From a virus, in the IMG/VR virus record IMGVR_UViG_3300032217_000958, positions 1 to 48,469 of that record: 48,469 nucleotides of DNA. One strand, written 5' to 3'. The notes below the pieces were generated by a model. That model was not told the DNA's origin. It did not search any database and saw only the letters and a program-made list of their open reading frames with translations. Position numbers and translations under genes: made by a program. Numbering within the stretch: the first letter of the stretch is position 1; every line of letters begins with the position of its first letter. Positions 6,461 to 13,366 of this stretch are shown one piece after another.

Positions 6461-6488
6461 AAAAAGACCAGCGTGGCCGGCTGGTCTT
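6461..6488 (-). terminator. terminator of the methyltransferase operon
   Basis: A perfect 9-bp stem (AAGACCAGC at 6464-6472 with 6480-6488), 7-nt loop, followed on the minus strand by U residues from 6464 to 6461. It lies about 80 bp past the stop of the 80-residue gene. Confidence 0.75.
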
Positions 6489-6570
6489 CCTGTTTGCAGA
6501 GTTTGGTTTGTCGGGCAGGTTCGGGTTTCTCTGGAACCTTTCTATTCATTCCGTGTGCATTATACACGTT

Positions 6571-6813
6571 TTATTTCGTGTTTATTTGCACTGTACGTAC
6601 AGCGTTTTTACGCTTGATGTTATCCATTGCATAACTCACAGCGTAGATAAGTTCGGTGAACTCTGGGTTATTAATTCTGCCAACAACTTCTCTTGTCCCA
6701 TCTCGATCATAGACTAAATCAATGTATGGTTCGTCTGGGTTGTCAATAAAATGCTTATGTATAGCAGTGACAGCCAGGTACATATCGTCTTCAGTTGAAA
6801 TCTTAAATGTCAT
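6571..6813 (-). CDS. hypothetical 80-residue protein
   Basis: A small acidic/mixed protein with no recognised family, no membrane segment and no cysteines. It has the look of a compact alpha/beta domain (a helix near residues 9-22, then YIDLVYDRDG and VVGRI strands, then a long C-terminal helix ending in basic residues). Its ATG at 6813 overlaps the stop of the MT-A70 gene by 4 bp, so it is translated with the methyltransferase. A role with that enzyme is possible but unproven. Confidence 0.6.
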   Translation of the reverse strand: MTFKISTEDDMYLAVTAIHKHFIDNPDEPYIDLVYDRDGTREVVGRINNPEFTELIYAVSYAMDNIKRKNAVRTVQINTK

Positions 6814-7358
6814 TCCAATTCATTCCCCCATACGTCCCATCCTTCGTAAGGCCTACGTGCAAACATCTCTAGTTTTTCACCTCCAGGATAAAGTCTGTCT
6901 ATACGTTCGTGTATGTCGTCTGGCTTGCGGCTGTGTTCTTGCCTTGGCGCTAACACAACTTGACGCACAGACTCATCCATGAGCTTCATTGGTCGCCCTA
7001 CCTTAGTCAAACTGCCAGCTATAACTAACTCTGTAGTTGGCTTTATGATCGATGGGCGAACACCTTGCGCTCCTACCGGGGTTCCGTCTTTCTTTGTTTT
7101 GACCCACACGAAAGCAACTCCCCGGTAGACAAGTCCCCATGAGCGAAGAAGATCCATAGCTGCGTCTAAACGTGGGCAGGTAGCCCACATGAAGACCACA
7201 GAGGACGGTTTGAGCAACGACGGTACATCCAATGATCTAAGGTCATCATCGGTCATGGTCGTATAGAATTTACTAGCTGCTCCCCACTTGTCTTGTTGTC
7301 CAGTGTAAGACCAAGGTGGATCCATCAAGACTACGTCGTATTTTTTATCTGGAAGCAT
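6810..7358 (-). CDS. MT-A70 family N6-adenine methyltransferase
   Basis: A 182-residue S-adenosylmethionine-dependent methyltransferase of the MT-A70 type. The catalytic DPPW is at residues 13-16, followed by WGAASKFYTTMT (the KFY...M element), FMWATCPRLDAAMDLLRSWG (the typical FLWAT-like strand) and a C-terminal GRPMKLMDESV and HSRKPDDIHERI segment that is also characteristic. These enzymes methylate adenine in DNA in phages, often to evade restriction. There is no target-recognition domain, which is normal for the family. The wall hydrolase gene ends 13 bp upstream and the 80-residue gene overlaps downstream, forming one operon. Confidence 0.9.
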   Translation of the reverse strand: MLPDKKYDVVLMDPPWSYTGQQDKWGAASKFYTTMTDDDLRSLDVPSLLKPSSVVFMWATCPRLDAAMDLLRSWGLVYRGVAFVWVKTKKDGTPVGAQGVRPSIIKPTTELVIAGSLTKVGRPMKLMDESVRQVVLAPRQEHSRKPDDIHERIDRLYPGGEKLEMFARRPYEGWDVWGNELE

Positions 7359-7371
7359 GTTCCATTTTACG

Positions 7372-7968
7372 TTACTTGCGGGGCATGAGCAAACTTTGTA
7401 CTGGTGGTCTGTAGTTCCCTATTGTTGGTGCAATCTGTGGCGATCGCTGCATCATTCCTATCAAACGACTGTTTGGCATCATGCTTTGAGGTACTGATGG
7501 CCCAGGCACTGGTTGCTGCTTAGAGAAGTAATTGCTACCAGCTTTTACTAGCTGCTGTTGGTCGTATTGATCTAGGGGTAAATCATTACCACTAGCATCT
7601 AAAGGTATTTTAAAACCTTTAGGCATGATCGTAAGATTATGCTTTTGCCTGCCAAACTTTTTCATCGCCTGTTCGTTTGACATTGGGATATCAATCTCGT
7701 TGCCACGAATAGCTGGCCCAACATCATCGGCTACGTAATACCGTTTAGTCGATGGGTTATAAACTGTGCTTCCAAGTGGAATTACATTGCGGTCTACAGC
7801 TAGTGATCGTGGGCCGATCTTGCCGCCAATTGAGTTAGATAAGCCGCCTTCCATACGCAGCTTCTTGTCATATGCGTTATATGCTGCTGTGCCTCGCGGA
7901 TGCGGGTTAGGTTGCATTGGCATATAAGCCGTAGCGTCTACTGATAAGGTTTGGCGTACTCCAGGCAT
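7372..7968 (-). CDS. 3D-domain cell-wall hydrolase
   Basis: A 198-residue protein whose middle (about residues 55-112) matches the 3D domain of lytic transglycosylase-like enzymes: LAVDRNVIPLGSTVY, then YVADDVGPAIRGNEIDI with the three Asp residues (81, 82, 93) that give the domain its name, then AMKKFGRQ. It would cut or remodel peptidoglycan. The C-terminal 80 residues are Pro/Gln-rich and disordered-looking. There is no signal peptide, so it would need a holin or be virion-borne. The start at 7968 has a short AAGG; a CATAAT box 5 nt before the ATG is also visible. It lies on the opposite strand to the CHAP-like endolysin gene at 8821. Confidence 0.75.
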   Translation of the reverse strand: MPGVRQTLSVDATAYMPMQPNPHPRGTAAYNAYDKKLRMEGGLSNSIGGKIGPRSLAVDRNVIPLGSTVYNPSTKRYYVADDVGPAIRGNEIDIPMSNEQAMKKFGRQKHNLTIMPKGFKIPLDASGNDLPLDQYDQQQLVKAGSNYFSKQQPVPGPSVPQSMMPNSRLIGMMQRSPQIAPTIGNYRPPVQSLLMPRK

Positions 7969-7999
7969 ACCTTATTATGCCACAGTGTTGTTTGACCTA

Positions 8000-8027
8000 T
8001 TGTAATACTTGCGGGTTAGCGTATAAT
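8000..8027 (+). promoter_or_regulatory. promoter of the 8.0-9.35 kb operon, leaderless layout
   Basis: TTGTAA (8000-8005), a 16-bp spacer, then TATAAT (8022-8027). The -10 box ends exactly 6 nt before the ATG at 8034, so the transcript would begin at or next to the start codon, with no room for a ribosome site. Confidence 0.65.
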
Positions 8028-8033
8028 CCATGT

Positions 8034-8321
8034 ATGGATAATAGAATTAGGTATACTTATACACTGTTTAACCCTTTGGGTATGAGGTTAAACCAGCATC
8101 GTGACTGCACTCGCGTGAAGCGACATGCAGCTATTCACATTAGCCAAACCAAAGAGTCTATCTACATTGCTCGCTACAGCTCCGATGGAAACATTCACTC
8201 TATAGCTAGTGTTGATGAATCATGGAGACAGAACTGGCTGCACAACCCACGCAACATCATTGAATGGAATCAGGACTTCCCTGATTTTATACCAAAGACA
8301 ATAGACGTAAAATCAATCTAA
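8034..8321 (+). CDS. hypothetical 95-residue protein
   Basis: A small basic protein with no recognised family. It begins MDNRIRYTYTLF and has several aromatic residues and a WRQNWLHNP stretch near residue 66. The ATG at 8034 is chosen because TATAAT ends 6 nt upstream; an upstream start would be inside the promoter. The message is therefore likely leaderless. A strong AAGGAG ribosome site for the next small gene follows its stop. First gene of the operon that continues to the endolysin. Confidence 0.65.
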   Translation: MDNRIRYTYTLFNPLGMRLNQHRDCTRVKRHAAIHISQTKESIYIARYSSDGNIHSIASVDESWRQNWLHNPRNIIEWNQDFPDFIPKTIDVKSI

Positions 8322-8334
8322 CAAGGAGACTGAT

Positions 8335-8499
8335 ATGTTTAAAAAGTTGGCGCTCAAGTTGATCTCTGGATCACCACTATCTGATTTGCTTCGTAACCGT
8401 AACATTGAACAAGATCTCAATGAGATGGCTCATGAAGAACTAAAGGACTTGTTCAGCAAAGCTGCAGAAGAACTTAAAAAGCGGAAGGCTAGTAAATGA
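8335..8499 (+). CDS. 54-residue helical protein
   Basis: A short protein missed by length cut-offs. ATG at 8335 follows CAAGGAGAC at ideal spacing. It begins MFKKLALKLISG, an amphipathic or weakly hydrophobic helix, and continues as a charged helix rich in Glu and Lys (EELKDLFSKAAEELKKRK). The stop overlaps the next ATG (ATGA). No family recognised; a membrane-surface or coiled-coil helper is conceivable. Confidence 0.65.
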   Translation: MFKKLALKLISGSPLSDLLRNRNIEQDLNEMAHEELKDLFSKAAEELKKRKASK

Positions 8500-8828
8500 C
8501 GTTATCCATTGTGTTGGATGCACTACGTGACGGTAAGTTGTCGTACCGAATTTCCGATGAGGGTTACAGCTACTTGATCTTCAATGGGCGAAACCTTGAG
8601 AGCGGAACATACGTGACGGATGATGAAGACTTTCCTGAAATTGGTACAGCGTATGTTGTCAAGCGACTAATTGACGCTAATGAATCCGTGACGCAACCAA
8701 TGTTTGAATGTTTCTCATGGATTCTCACAATCGATGACCTCATGGCTACCGATTGGCAAATTATTCCATTTGACATTGATAACGTGCAGCCATACATATT
8801 GACCCGACCGGAGGATCACAATGAGTAG
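8496..8828 (+). CDS. DUF2829 / Tad2-like protein, candidate anti-Thoeris
   Basis: A 110-residue acidic protein with the outline of the DUF2829 (Tad2) family: an N-terminal SIVLDALRDGKLSYRI helix-turn, a strand containing YLIFNG, and a C-terminal WILTIDDLMATDWQIIP, which corresponds to the typical end of the domain where D(L)xATDW is conserved. Tad2 proteins bind and sequester the cyclic ADP-ribose signal of Thoeris immunity. The usual Arg-x-x-Trp of the first strand appears only in a degenerate form, and the middle is longer than I remember, so family membership is probable, not certain. Start overlaps the upstream stop (ATGA) and its own end overlaps the endolysin gene. Confidence 0.55.
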   Translation: MTLSIVLDALRDGKLSYRISDEGYSYLIFNGRNLESGTYVTDDEDFPEIGTAYVVKRLIDANESVTQPMFECFSWILTIDDLMATDWQIIPFDIDNVQPYILTRPEDHNE

Positions 8829-9354
8829 ACCGATTGCTCTGAAGTCCGTAGAGATAGCGAAGAAGTATCTTTACGTTCGTGAAAAAGGGGACAATGCTGG
8901 TAAGGAAGTTGAATACTTTCAAAGTCTCTGTAAACCTCCAGTAGGAGCTAATGGGCCTTGGTGTATTGCATTCTTGCGTACATGCCTCAAGGAAGCCTGT
9001 ACAGAATTATCCCTTACGTACGACACCAATTTCCCTAGAACAGGGTTTACACCTGATTGGGTTGCGTACGCGCAGGAAGTTGGTATTTGGATACCAAGAA
9101 CTGCATTAAGGGATGACCATGAGCTGGCCAGGCGTGGTGACATTGCAATGTTTTACATGAAAGCACTTGGTCGCCATGCTCACGGTGAGATCATTACCGC
9201 AAGTGACAGTGAAGGCATGAACACTATTGGTGGAAATACAGGCCCTGAACCAGTTAGTGGAATTATCAATAGAGATGGCGATGGAGTTTACAAAAAACGC
9301 AGAGACTGGTTTGAACTTGGTGAGTGGGGTGGGATTATTCGTATAAACTTTTGA
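8821..9354 (+). CDS. CHAP/NlpC-P60-like endolysin
   Basis: A 177-residue cysteine amidase/peptidase-like protein expected to cut peptidoglycan at lysis. The likely catalytic Cys is in PWCIAF (C48), the His in RHAHGE (H119 or H121) and the polar third residue in TIGGNT (N139), followed by DGDGVYKKRRDW, a pattern common at the end of CHAP-like domains. There is no signal peptide or separate binding domain. It overlaps the Tad2-like gene by 8 bp, with GGAGG just before its ATG. The neighbouring minus-strand 3D protein could be a second hydrolase. Confidence 0.75.
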   Translation: MSRPIALKSVEIAKKYLYVREKGDNAGKEVEYFQSLCKPPVGANGPWCIAFLRTCLKEACTELSLTYDTNFPRTGFTPDWVAYAQEVGIWIPRTALRDDHELARRGDIAMFYMKALGRHAHGEIITASDSEGMNTIGGNTGPEPVSGIINRDGDGVYKKRRDWFELGEWGGIIRINF

Positions 9355-9378
9355 TTATTCTTTAAAAGAATGTACAAT
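9351..9378 (+). promoter_or_regulatory. promoter of the SSB operon
   Basis: TTGATT (9351-9356), a 16-bp spacer, then TACAAT (9373-9378). The -35 box overlaps the stop of the endolysin gene. The leader of about 22 nt carries AAAGGAG before the ATG at 9407, so this promoter is of the ordinary leadered kind. Confidence 0.65.
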
Positions 9379-9406
9379 GTTTACGTTTGAAAATAAAGGA
9401 GTTTAG

Positions 9407-9667
9407 ATGATTACGATTCTTCAAAGTCGTGGCATTGGTGGCATTGGTATCCAAATTAGCCACGCTACTGGCGCCCCTATGTACACCATCACTGGTCATG
9501 GCGAAACGCCATTTGTTTGCTCTCCAGTTGCAGCCTGGAAGCGCCTGTTGGAACTGCGCGCTGCTGGAGCTACTATTCCATCCAAGGTAATGATTGATTT
9601 TGCTAGCGACATTATTAACAACCTTGCGTTTGCTGCTAATGTTGTTGAAGAAGAGGTTGTTGCATGA
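9407..9667 (+). CDS. hypothetical 86-residue protein
   Basis: A small Ile/Gly/Ala-rich soluble protein with no recognised family. The N-terminal half reads as short beta strands (ITILQSRGIGGIGIQISH), the C-terminal half as a helix. ATG at 9407 has a strong AAAGGAG site. The stop overlaps the SSB start by 4 bp (ATGA), so it is coupled to SSB. It is first in this transcript, and it may belong to DNA metabolism by position only. Confidence 0.6.
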   Translation: MITILQSRGIGGIGIQISHATGAPMYTITGHGETPFVCSPVAAWKRLLELRAAGATIPSKVMIDFASDIINNLAFAANVVEEEVVA

Positions 9668-10041
9668 ATCTAGTTGTTCTCACTGGACGTTTGGTAGCTG
9701 ACCCGCAGAGCAAGTTTCTGCAGTCTGGCAAAATGGTTGTATCAATGCGTATTGCTGTGGATCGCGGTAAAGATCAGCCATCTGACTTTATTGACCTTTC
9801 TGCATTCGATCGCACAGCAGAGTTTGCATCTAAGTACTTGGCTAAAGGACGTAAGCTTTGCGTAACGGGCAAACTACGTACTCGCGAGTATCAGACCGAT
9901 GGTGGTGAAAAGCGTCGCGCATTTGAAATCCTGTGCGACAACCTGGAGCCACTTGACAGCATGAAGGAAGGCGGAGCGCCATCCGCTGCGCCACAGCAAC
10001 AAGCTGTGCAGACGGACGATATCGAGGATCCGTTTGGATAA
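9664..10041 (+). CDS. ssb: single-stranded DNA-binding protein
   Basis: A 125-residue SSB: an OB-fold over about the first 100 residues (NLVVLTGRLVADPQSKF, SMRIAVDRGK, DFIDLSAFDRTAEFASKYLAKGRK, VTGKLRTREYQTDGG) followed by a short Gly/Ala/Gln linker and the acidic tip DDIEDPFG, which in bacterial SSBs recruits partner proteins. It coats single-stranded DNA during replication and recombination. It overlaps the upstream gene by 4 bp and the downstream gene by 8 bp. Slightly shorter than bacterial SSB, as is usual in phages. Confidence 0.92.
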   Translation: MNLVVLTGRLVADPQSKFLQSGKMVVSMRIAVDRGKDQPSDFIDLSAFDRTAEFASKYLAKGRKLCVTGKLRTREYQTDGGEKRRAFEILCDNLEPLDSMKEGGAPSAAPQQQAVQTDDIEDPFG

Positions 10042-10312
10042 GCATCTTCTAACCAACGCAGTGGTGGCAGCAGAAATGCTGCCACCAGAGGCATTGACTG
10101 CCGATGGGTTTGAAGATGCTCTTATAGGCTTATCTTCTGTATGGACTGAAGCAGGGCAACTTGAAGTTGCAACATATGACTTCCATTTAATGGTTGACAT
10201 TCTAATGGAACGCGACGGTATGGACAGTGATGAAGCTATTGAGTATCTCAATTTCAATACTATTGGATCCTATGTAGGCCCTTACACTCCAGTGTATCTA
10301 CATAGATATTGA
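10034..10312 (+). CDS. conserved-looking hypothetical phage protein, TTG start
   Basis: A 92-residue acidic protein that resembles an uncharacterised small phage protein with the pattern DGFEDALIG, VATYDFHLMVDILMERDGMDSDE and YLNFNTIGSYVG..TPVY. The chosen start is a TTG at 10034 inside the SSB gene with GAGGAT just upstream; an ATG at 10075 would lose the beginning of the conserved-looking part only marginally, so the start is uncertain. The stop is followed at once by a strong terminator. Function unknown. Confidence 0.6.
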   Translation: MDKHLLTNAVVAAEMLPPEALTADGFEDALIGLSSVWTEAGQLEVATYDFHLMVDILMERDGMDSDEAIEYLNFNTIGSYVGPYTPVYLHRY

Positions 10313-10314
10313 TA

Positions 10315-10343
10315 AAACCCCCTCATTACGAGGGGGTTTCTTT
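10315..10343. terminator. bidirectional terminator between converging operons
   Basis: A perfect 10-bp stem (AAACCCCCTC at 10315-10324 with 10330-10339), 5-nt loop, then CTTT on the plus strand. The A-rich side gives U residues on the minus strand. It ends both the SSB operon and the minus-strand dUTPase-ThyX-HTH operon, whose last stop codon touches it. Confidence 0.85.
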
Positions 10344-10605
10344 ACTTGATTAGGCCAAGTTCGCGTCCTTTACGAACTGCACGATCTTTAGCGTTCATCC
10401 CACTTACACCAAGCTTCCAGTACAGGTTGTCCATATGGAACTGAACTGTACGGTGCGAGATACCCAGTGCGACGCCCATCATCTTAGCTGTACGGTTGCG
10501 TGGCAACATCAGTAAGATCTCAAGCTCGCGATCTGACAGTGGATACTGCAACTTCTCATTAGGAGTCTGCTCTTTAGGCTCCTCAATTACTTGTGTTTCT
10601 TTCAT
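10342..10605 (-). CDS. LuxR-type helix-turn-helix regulator
   Basis: An 87-residue DNA-binding protein consisting of a charged N-terminal tail and a GerE/LuxR-like HTH: LSDRELEILLML (from residue 23), a helix containing TAKMMGVALGIS and the recognition helix HRTVQFHMDNLYWKLGV. There is no receiver or ligand-binding domain, so it would act as a stand-alone transcription factor. ATG at 10605 is preferred over 10629 because GGGAG precedes it at 6 nt and the ThyX stop lies 2 bp upstream. As the last gene of the dUTPase-ThyX operon, it may regulate that operon or late genes. The palindrome over the dUTPase promoter is a possible target, by inference. Confidence 0.8.
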   Translation of the reverse strand: MKETQVIEEPKEQTPNEKLQYPLSDRELEILLMLPRNRTAKMMGVALGISHRTVQFHMDNLYWKLGVSGMNAKDRAVRKGRELGLIK

Positions 10606-10607
10606 GT

Positions 10608-11225
10608 TTACTCCCAAATTGTAGGGCATCTGTTTTTCAGGATTGCGTGTATTAACTTTGCAATATCCTGATGCTCGCCTTGCGCCCCTTCATCAAGACG
10701 GGTTTCCAGGTAATGGATCCAGCTGCGCAATGTCCCTGACATGTACAGAGTTGTAGGTGTACACATAGGTAATACGTTACGAGCTGTTTCTGGAGCTACT
10801 CCACCGGCTATCATCCTGTCGTATGTTGCATACGCAAGAGATACCGACTCATCTGCTTCCATTTCCAAGTAGTCCAAAATACCAGACTCACTTACATCGA
10901 TAGATGATTGCCTGTTAGTTGGATGCTTTAGCCTCAACCTAATTGGGTCAGGCATTTCGGTTACTGGGCTGTATCGCTGTGAGAACACCTGGAATGAAAA
11001 TGATTTGTGGCGAACCATTTGCTGTGCGATGGCGACCGTAGTCTTTATCTCAAAGCATGCACTTGCCATTTCAAATACAGACCAGTGTCCTTTCTTTCGA
11101 CAATACTTGAGCAACTTAGAGAACTCTTCATTCTCTTGATTAGTAGGGTTACTCACGCGCGCGCAGTAAGCAATATGCTTCTCTGCATCTTCTGTAATCC
11201 AGACAAGTTTAGCTTGTTGTCTCAT
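10608..11225 (-). CDS. thyX: flavin-dependent thymidylate synthase ThyX
   Basis: A 205-residue enzyme that makes dTMP from dUMP with methylene-tetrahydrofolate and FAD. The ThyX motif RHKSFSFQVFSQRY is at residues 72-85, and the HWSVFEMA segment (from residue 47) supplies further FAD/substrate contacts. LPMCTPTTLYMSGTLRSWIHYLETR (split over about 155-185) is the usual C-terminal flavin region. Length is close to the family norm. It overlaps the dUTPase gene by 4 bp, so dUMP made by dUTPase is directly followed by dTMP synthesis. Phages use this pair to raise the thymidine pool. Confidence 0.95.
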   Translation of the reverse strand: MRQQAKLVWITEDAEKHIAYCARVSNPTNQENEEFSKLLKYCRKKGHWSVFEMASACFEIKTTVAIAQQMVRHKSFSFQVFSQRYSPVTEMPDPIRLRLKHPTNRQSSIDVSESGILDYLEMEADESVSLAYATYDRMIAGGVAPETARNVLPMCTPTTLYMSGTLRSWIHYLETRLDEGAQGEHQDIAKLIHAILKNRCPTIWE

Positions 11226-11680
11226 ACACCAGTACTCCCAAATCCACCTGATCCGCGAATCGTTTCCTCAAACAGATTGCCTGTTTCTACGGCTACAATA
11301 TTCATGTCTACCACAGTAGAAAACACTAGCTGCGCAACACGCATGTTTGGCAGGACGAAGAATGGTTCATCGCCGTGGTTGATAAGGATAACTTTGATTG
11401 ACCCACGGTAGTCACTGTCAATAGTGCCTGGTGTATTTAGTACAGTGATGCCGTTTTTCCAAGCTAGTCCACTACGTGGAACAACAAAACACACCATATT
11501 CTTTGGCATGGTTAGTTTCCATCCGGTCTCAATCAATGCTCGTTTACCTGGAGCAATTGTAACCATCTTGTCAATACAAGCGTACAAGTCAAAGCCAGCG
11601 GATCCTTCAGTAGCCCTAGTTGGTAGAGTTGGCCTCATTCCATCTACAGCTACAAAAGGTAGTGTTATTGGTTCGTTCAT
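11222..11680 (-). CDS. dut: trimeric dUTPase
   Basis: A 152-residue dUTP pyrophosphatase with all five family motifs: SAGFDLYA (27-34), PRSG (68-71), GTIDSDYRG (85-93), RVAQLVF (114-120) and the C-terminal RGSGGFGSTG (142-151). It hydrolyses dUTP to dUMP, keeping uracil out of DNA and feeding ThyX. First gene of the minus-strand operon. A -10-like TACAAT ends 6 nt before its ATG, so the mRNA is probably leaderless, and the box lies in a short palindrome that could be an operator. Confidence 0.95.
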   Translation of the reverse strand: MNEPITLPFVAVDGMRPTLPTRATEGSAGFDLYACIDKMVTIAPGKRALIETGWKLTMPKNMVCFVVPRSGLAWKNGITVLNTPGTIDSDYRGSIKVILINHGDEPFFVLPNMRVAQLVFSTVVDMNIVAVETGNLFEETIRGSGGFGSTGV

Positions 11681-11681
11681 T

Positions 11682-11696
11682 CAGGTATTGTACCTG
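11682..11696 (-). promoter_or_regulatory. dUTPase promoter with overlapping palindrome
   Basis: The sequence CAGGTA-TTG-TACCTG is a perfect inverted repeat with a 3-bp centre. On the minus strand it contains the -10 box TACAAT (11687-11692), which ends 6 nt before the dUTPase ATG. An operator sitting directly on the -10 box would repress the whole dUTPase-ThyX-HTH operon, possibly through the encoded HTH protein. No clear -35 box. Confidence 0.5.
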
Positions 11697-11733
11697 CTTA
11701 CTTGCCAGTTATGAAACACAGTTTAACGTAGAG

Positions 11734-11739
11734 TACAAT
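11734..11739 (+). promoter_or_regulatory. -10 box of the 11.75 kb operon
   Basis: TACAAT about 17 nt before the ATG at 11756, followed by the AGAGGT ribosome site. No convincing -35. It would drive the small Cys-rich gene and the basic protein genes after it. Confidence 0.45.
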
Positions 11740-11755
11740 CGTATAGAGGTAAAGT

Positions 11756-11854
11756 ATGGCTAAAGCTGTTAAAGGTATGTCAGATCTAATGGGCATTAAG
11801 AAGCCACATCCTAAGGGTTGCATGTGTGCTGGCTGCAAGAAAAAAGGATGCTGA
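11756..11854 (+). CDS. 32-residue Cys-rich micropeptide
   Basis: A very short gene, with ATG at 11756 after AGAGGT. The product is basic and ends in a metal-binding-like cluster (GCMCAGCKKKGC, four cysteines) after MAKAVKGMSDLMGIKKPHPK. Its TGA is 1 bp before the ATG of the next gene, so they are coupled. No family recognised; a tiny zinc knuckle is the likeliest reading. Confidence 0.6.
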   Translation: MAKAVKGMSDLMGIKKPHPKGCMCAGCKKKGC

Positions 11855-11855
11855 C

Positions 11856-12098
11856 ATGAACAAGAATATTAATCATCCACGATTTTTTATGCGTGACTTA
11901 CAGAACGTAGAGCGAAAAGAACACGGCATGGCTAAAACGCCAACTAAAGCTCAATTACCAGCGATGGAAATGAAAGAGCATGGCATAAAGAAAAAGCCAA
12001 CTATGTCCGAGATCATGAAGATTGAGCGCAAAGAACACGTCAAAGGTAATAAAGTCGTAGTCGGCAAAGGATATATGGGAAGGGCTAAGGCTAAGTAA
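11856..12098 (+). CDS. 80-residue basic protein with three KEH repeats
   Basis: A basic protein built of three imperfect repeats of about 19-20 residues: VERKEHGMAKTPT, MEMKEHGIKKKPT and IERKEHVKG, each preceded by a helix-like lead-in. The start is the ATG at 11856, 1 bp after the preceding stop; a non-ATG extension to 11826 is less likely. The stop overlaps the next ATG (TAATG). Such Lys/Glu-rich repeats are common in small phage proteins near the packaging genes, but I cannot assign a function. Confidence 0.65.
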   Translation: MNKNINHPRFFMRDLQNVERKEHGMAKTPTKAQLPAMEMKEHGIKKKPTMSEIMKIERKEHVKGNKVVVGKGYMGRAKAK

Positions 12099-13366
12099 TG
12101 AGTGTATTAGGAAGATTAGCTGGAGCTGTTGTCCGTAGGGGTGCTAGCCTGCTTCGTCGTGATGCTGTATCCGCAGTCAAATCGTCAGTAAAACGTGTTC
12201 CTGTAAAAGGAACTGCTGGCTTAAGTAAAACAGCATTTATTGGCAAAAGAAGTAAATTCTTTGATAGGTATCCCGATGGTGTAGCAGTTGGAAAGCCAGG
12301 ATCGTACGCAAAGCAAGGTGTTAGATATTCCGAAGACATCCACGCAAGAGCAGGACACGGATCCGGTGGTAGATTTGGTACTGGTGGTACTGGTGGTACT
12401 GCTCGCAGTGGTGGATTTGGTGCTTCGCGAACCACACCTCCATCCACACCTAGCCCTACACCGCCCGAACCGCGCGTTCCAGGGTCAATACCAGTAACTC
12501 CTGCTGGATCTCGTCTTGGTACAGATGCTGCAGGCCCTACTATTGCTGGTCGCACTCGTACTACTGGCCTAACTATGGCTGCTCGTCGTGAGGCAACCAG
12601 GGAACGATCTAGACAATATTTTGCAAACATGTCACCAGTTAATGCTGCTGCACGTAAAGTCAAAACAGTTGCAAAACGCTACTTTACGGAAGGAACTGCT
12701 GGAAAAGGCTTAAATATGAAACGAGCCATTCCAGCAGCAGCAGCAGCAGCTGTACCCTTATCTATTGGCCTTGGTGAAGGTGTTTTAGCTATTAAGCGTA
12801 AAGTAGACGCTAATAAACAGGAAGCGCAACGTATTCAGCGTTCCGCTGAAACGGCAAGCCAGGCAACACCAACATCGTCATCTATTGCTGCAGCTGATCT
12901 AAGCTCATCTGGATCATCCAGTTCGTCAGGATCAACATCCACTGATCAAGCACCTGTAAGTAGAACTGACTCTACAACTGGTATTGGTGGAGCATTGCAA
13001 GGCGAGATGCGCGCGTCAGCTAAAGCTGTTCGCCCAGACCGTGATTACATGGGCGAGTCATTTGACGCGACCCTTCGTAAGGGTGTTTCATCAGGTCGTG
13101 CATATCTTAAGCAACAACTTGCATCAGACAAAATTGACAGTAAGCGCCAGGGTACACTTCTTGATCAGTATGACCGCAAAATCGGTAAAGACACGCTTCT
13201 TGGACGAGATCGTGGTGTTGGCTATGTTAGTAAAGCTGATACGGATCAAACACAAAAAGATCTTCTTTCTGCTTACCGTGGTCGATTTGGTCAGTATCGT
13301 AAGAATGCTAAAGCGTCTGAGGTTGAGGCTATGGCCAAGGCAGCCGCGGCTAAACGAGGCAACTAA
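12098..13366 (+). CDS. basic protein with membrane-like segment and paralogous C-terminal domain, part 1
   Basis: A 422-residue basic protein. Order of parts: an Arg/Lys-rich N-terminus, a Gly/Thr/Pro low-complexity linker (about 85-150), an Ala-rich hydrophobic segment around residues 210-232 (AIPAAAAAAVPLSIGLGEGV), a Ser-rich linker (about 265-290), and a C-terminal domain from about 316 that starts YMGESFDATLRKG and includes LLSAYRGRF. The next gene carries a homologous C-terminal domain. It overlaps neighbours by TAATG on both sides. Probably a virion-associated or DNA-ejected protein by composition and position; no known family was recognised. Confidence 0.65.
   Translation: MSVLGRLAGAVVRRGASLLRRDAVSAVKSSVKRVPVKGTAGLSKTAFIGKRSKFFDRYPDGVAVGKPGSYAKQGVRYSEDIHARAGHGSGGRFGTGGTGGTARSGGFGASRTTPPSTPSPTPPEPRVPGSIPVTPAGSRLGTDAAGPTIAGRTRTTGLTMAARREATRERSRQYFANMSPVNAAARKVKTVAKRYFTEGTAGKGLNMKRAIPAAAAAAVPLSIGLGEGVLAIKRKVDANKQEAQRIQRSAETASQATPTSSSIAAADLSSSGSSSSSGSTSTDQAPVSRTDSTTGIGGALQGEMRASAKAVRPDRDYMGESFDATLRKGVSSGRAYLKQQLASDKIDSKRQGTLLDQYDRKIGKDTLLGRDRGVGYVSKADTDQTQKDLLSAYRGRFGQYRKNAKASEVEAMAKAAAAKRGN

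Noticed and set aside
7992-8027. TTGACC at 7992-7997 as the -35 box of the 8.0 kb promoter.
   Set aside because: Spacer of 24 bp is too long; TTGTAA at 8000-8005 with a 16-bp spacer fits better.
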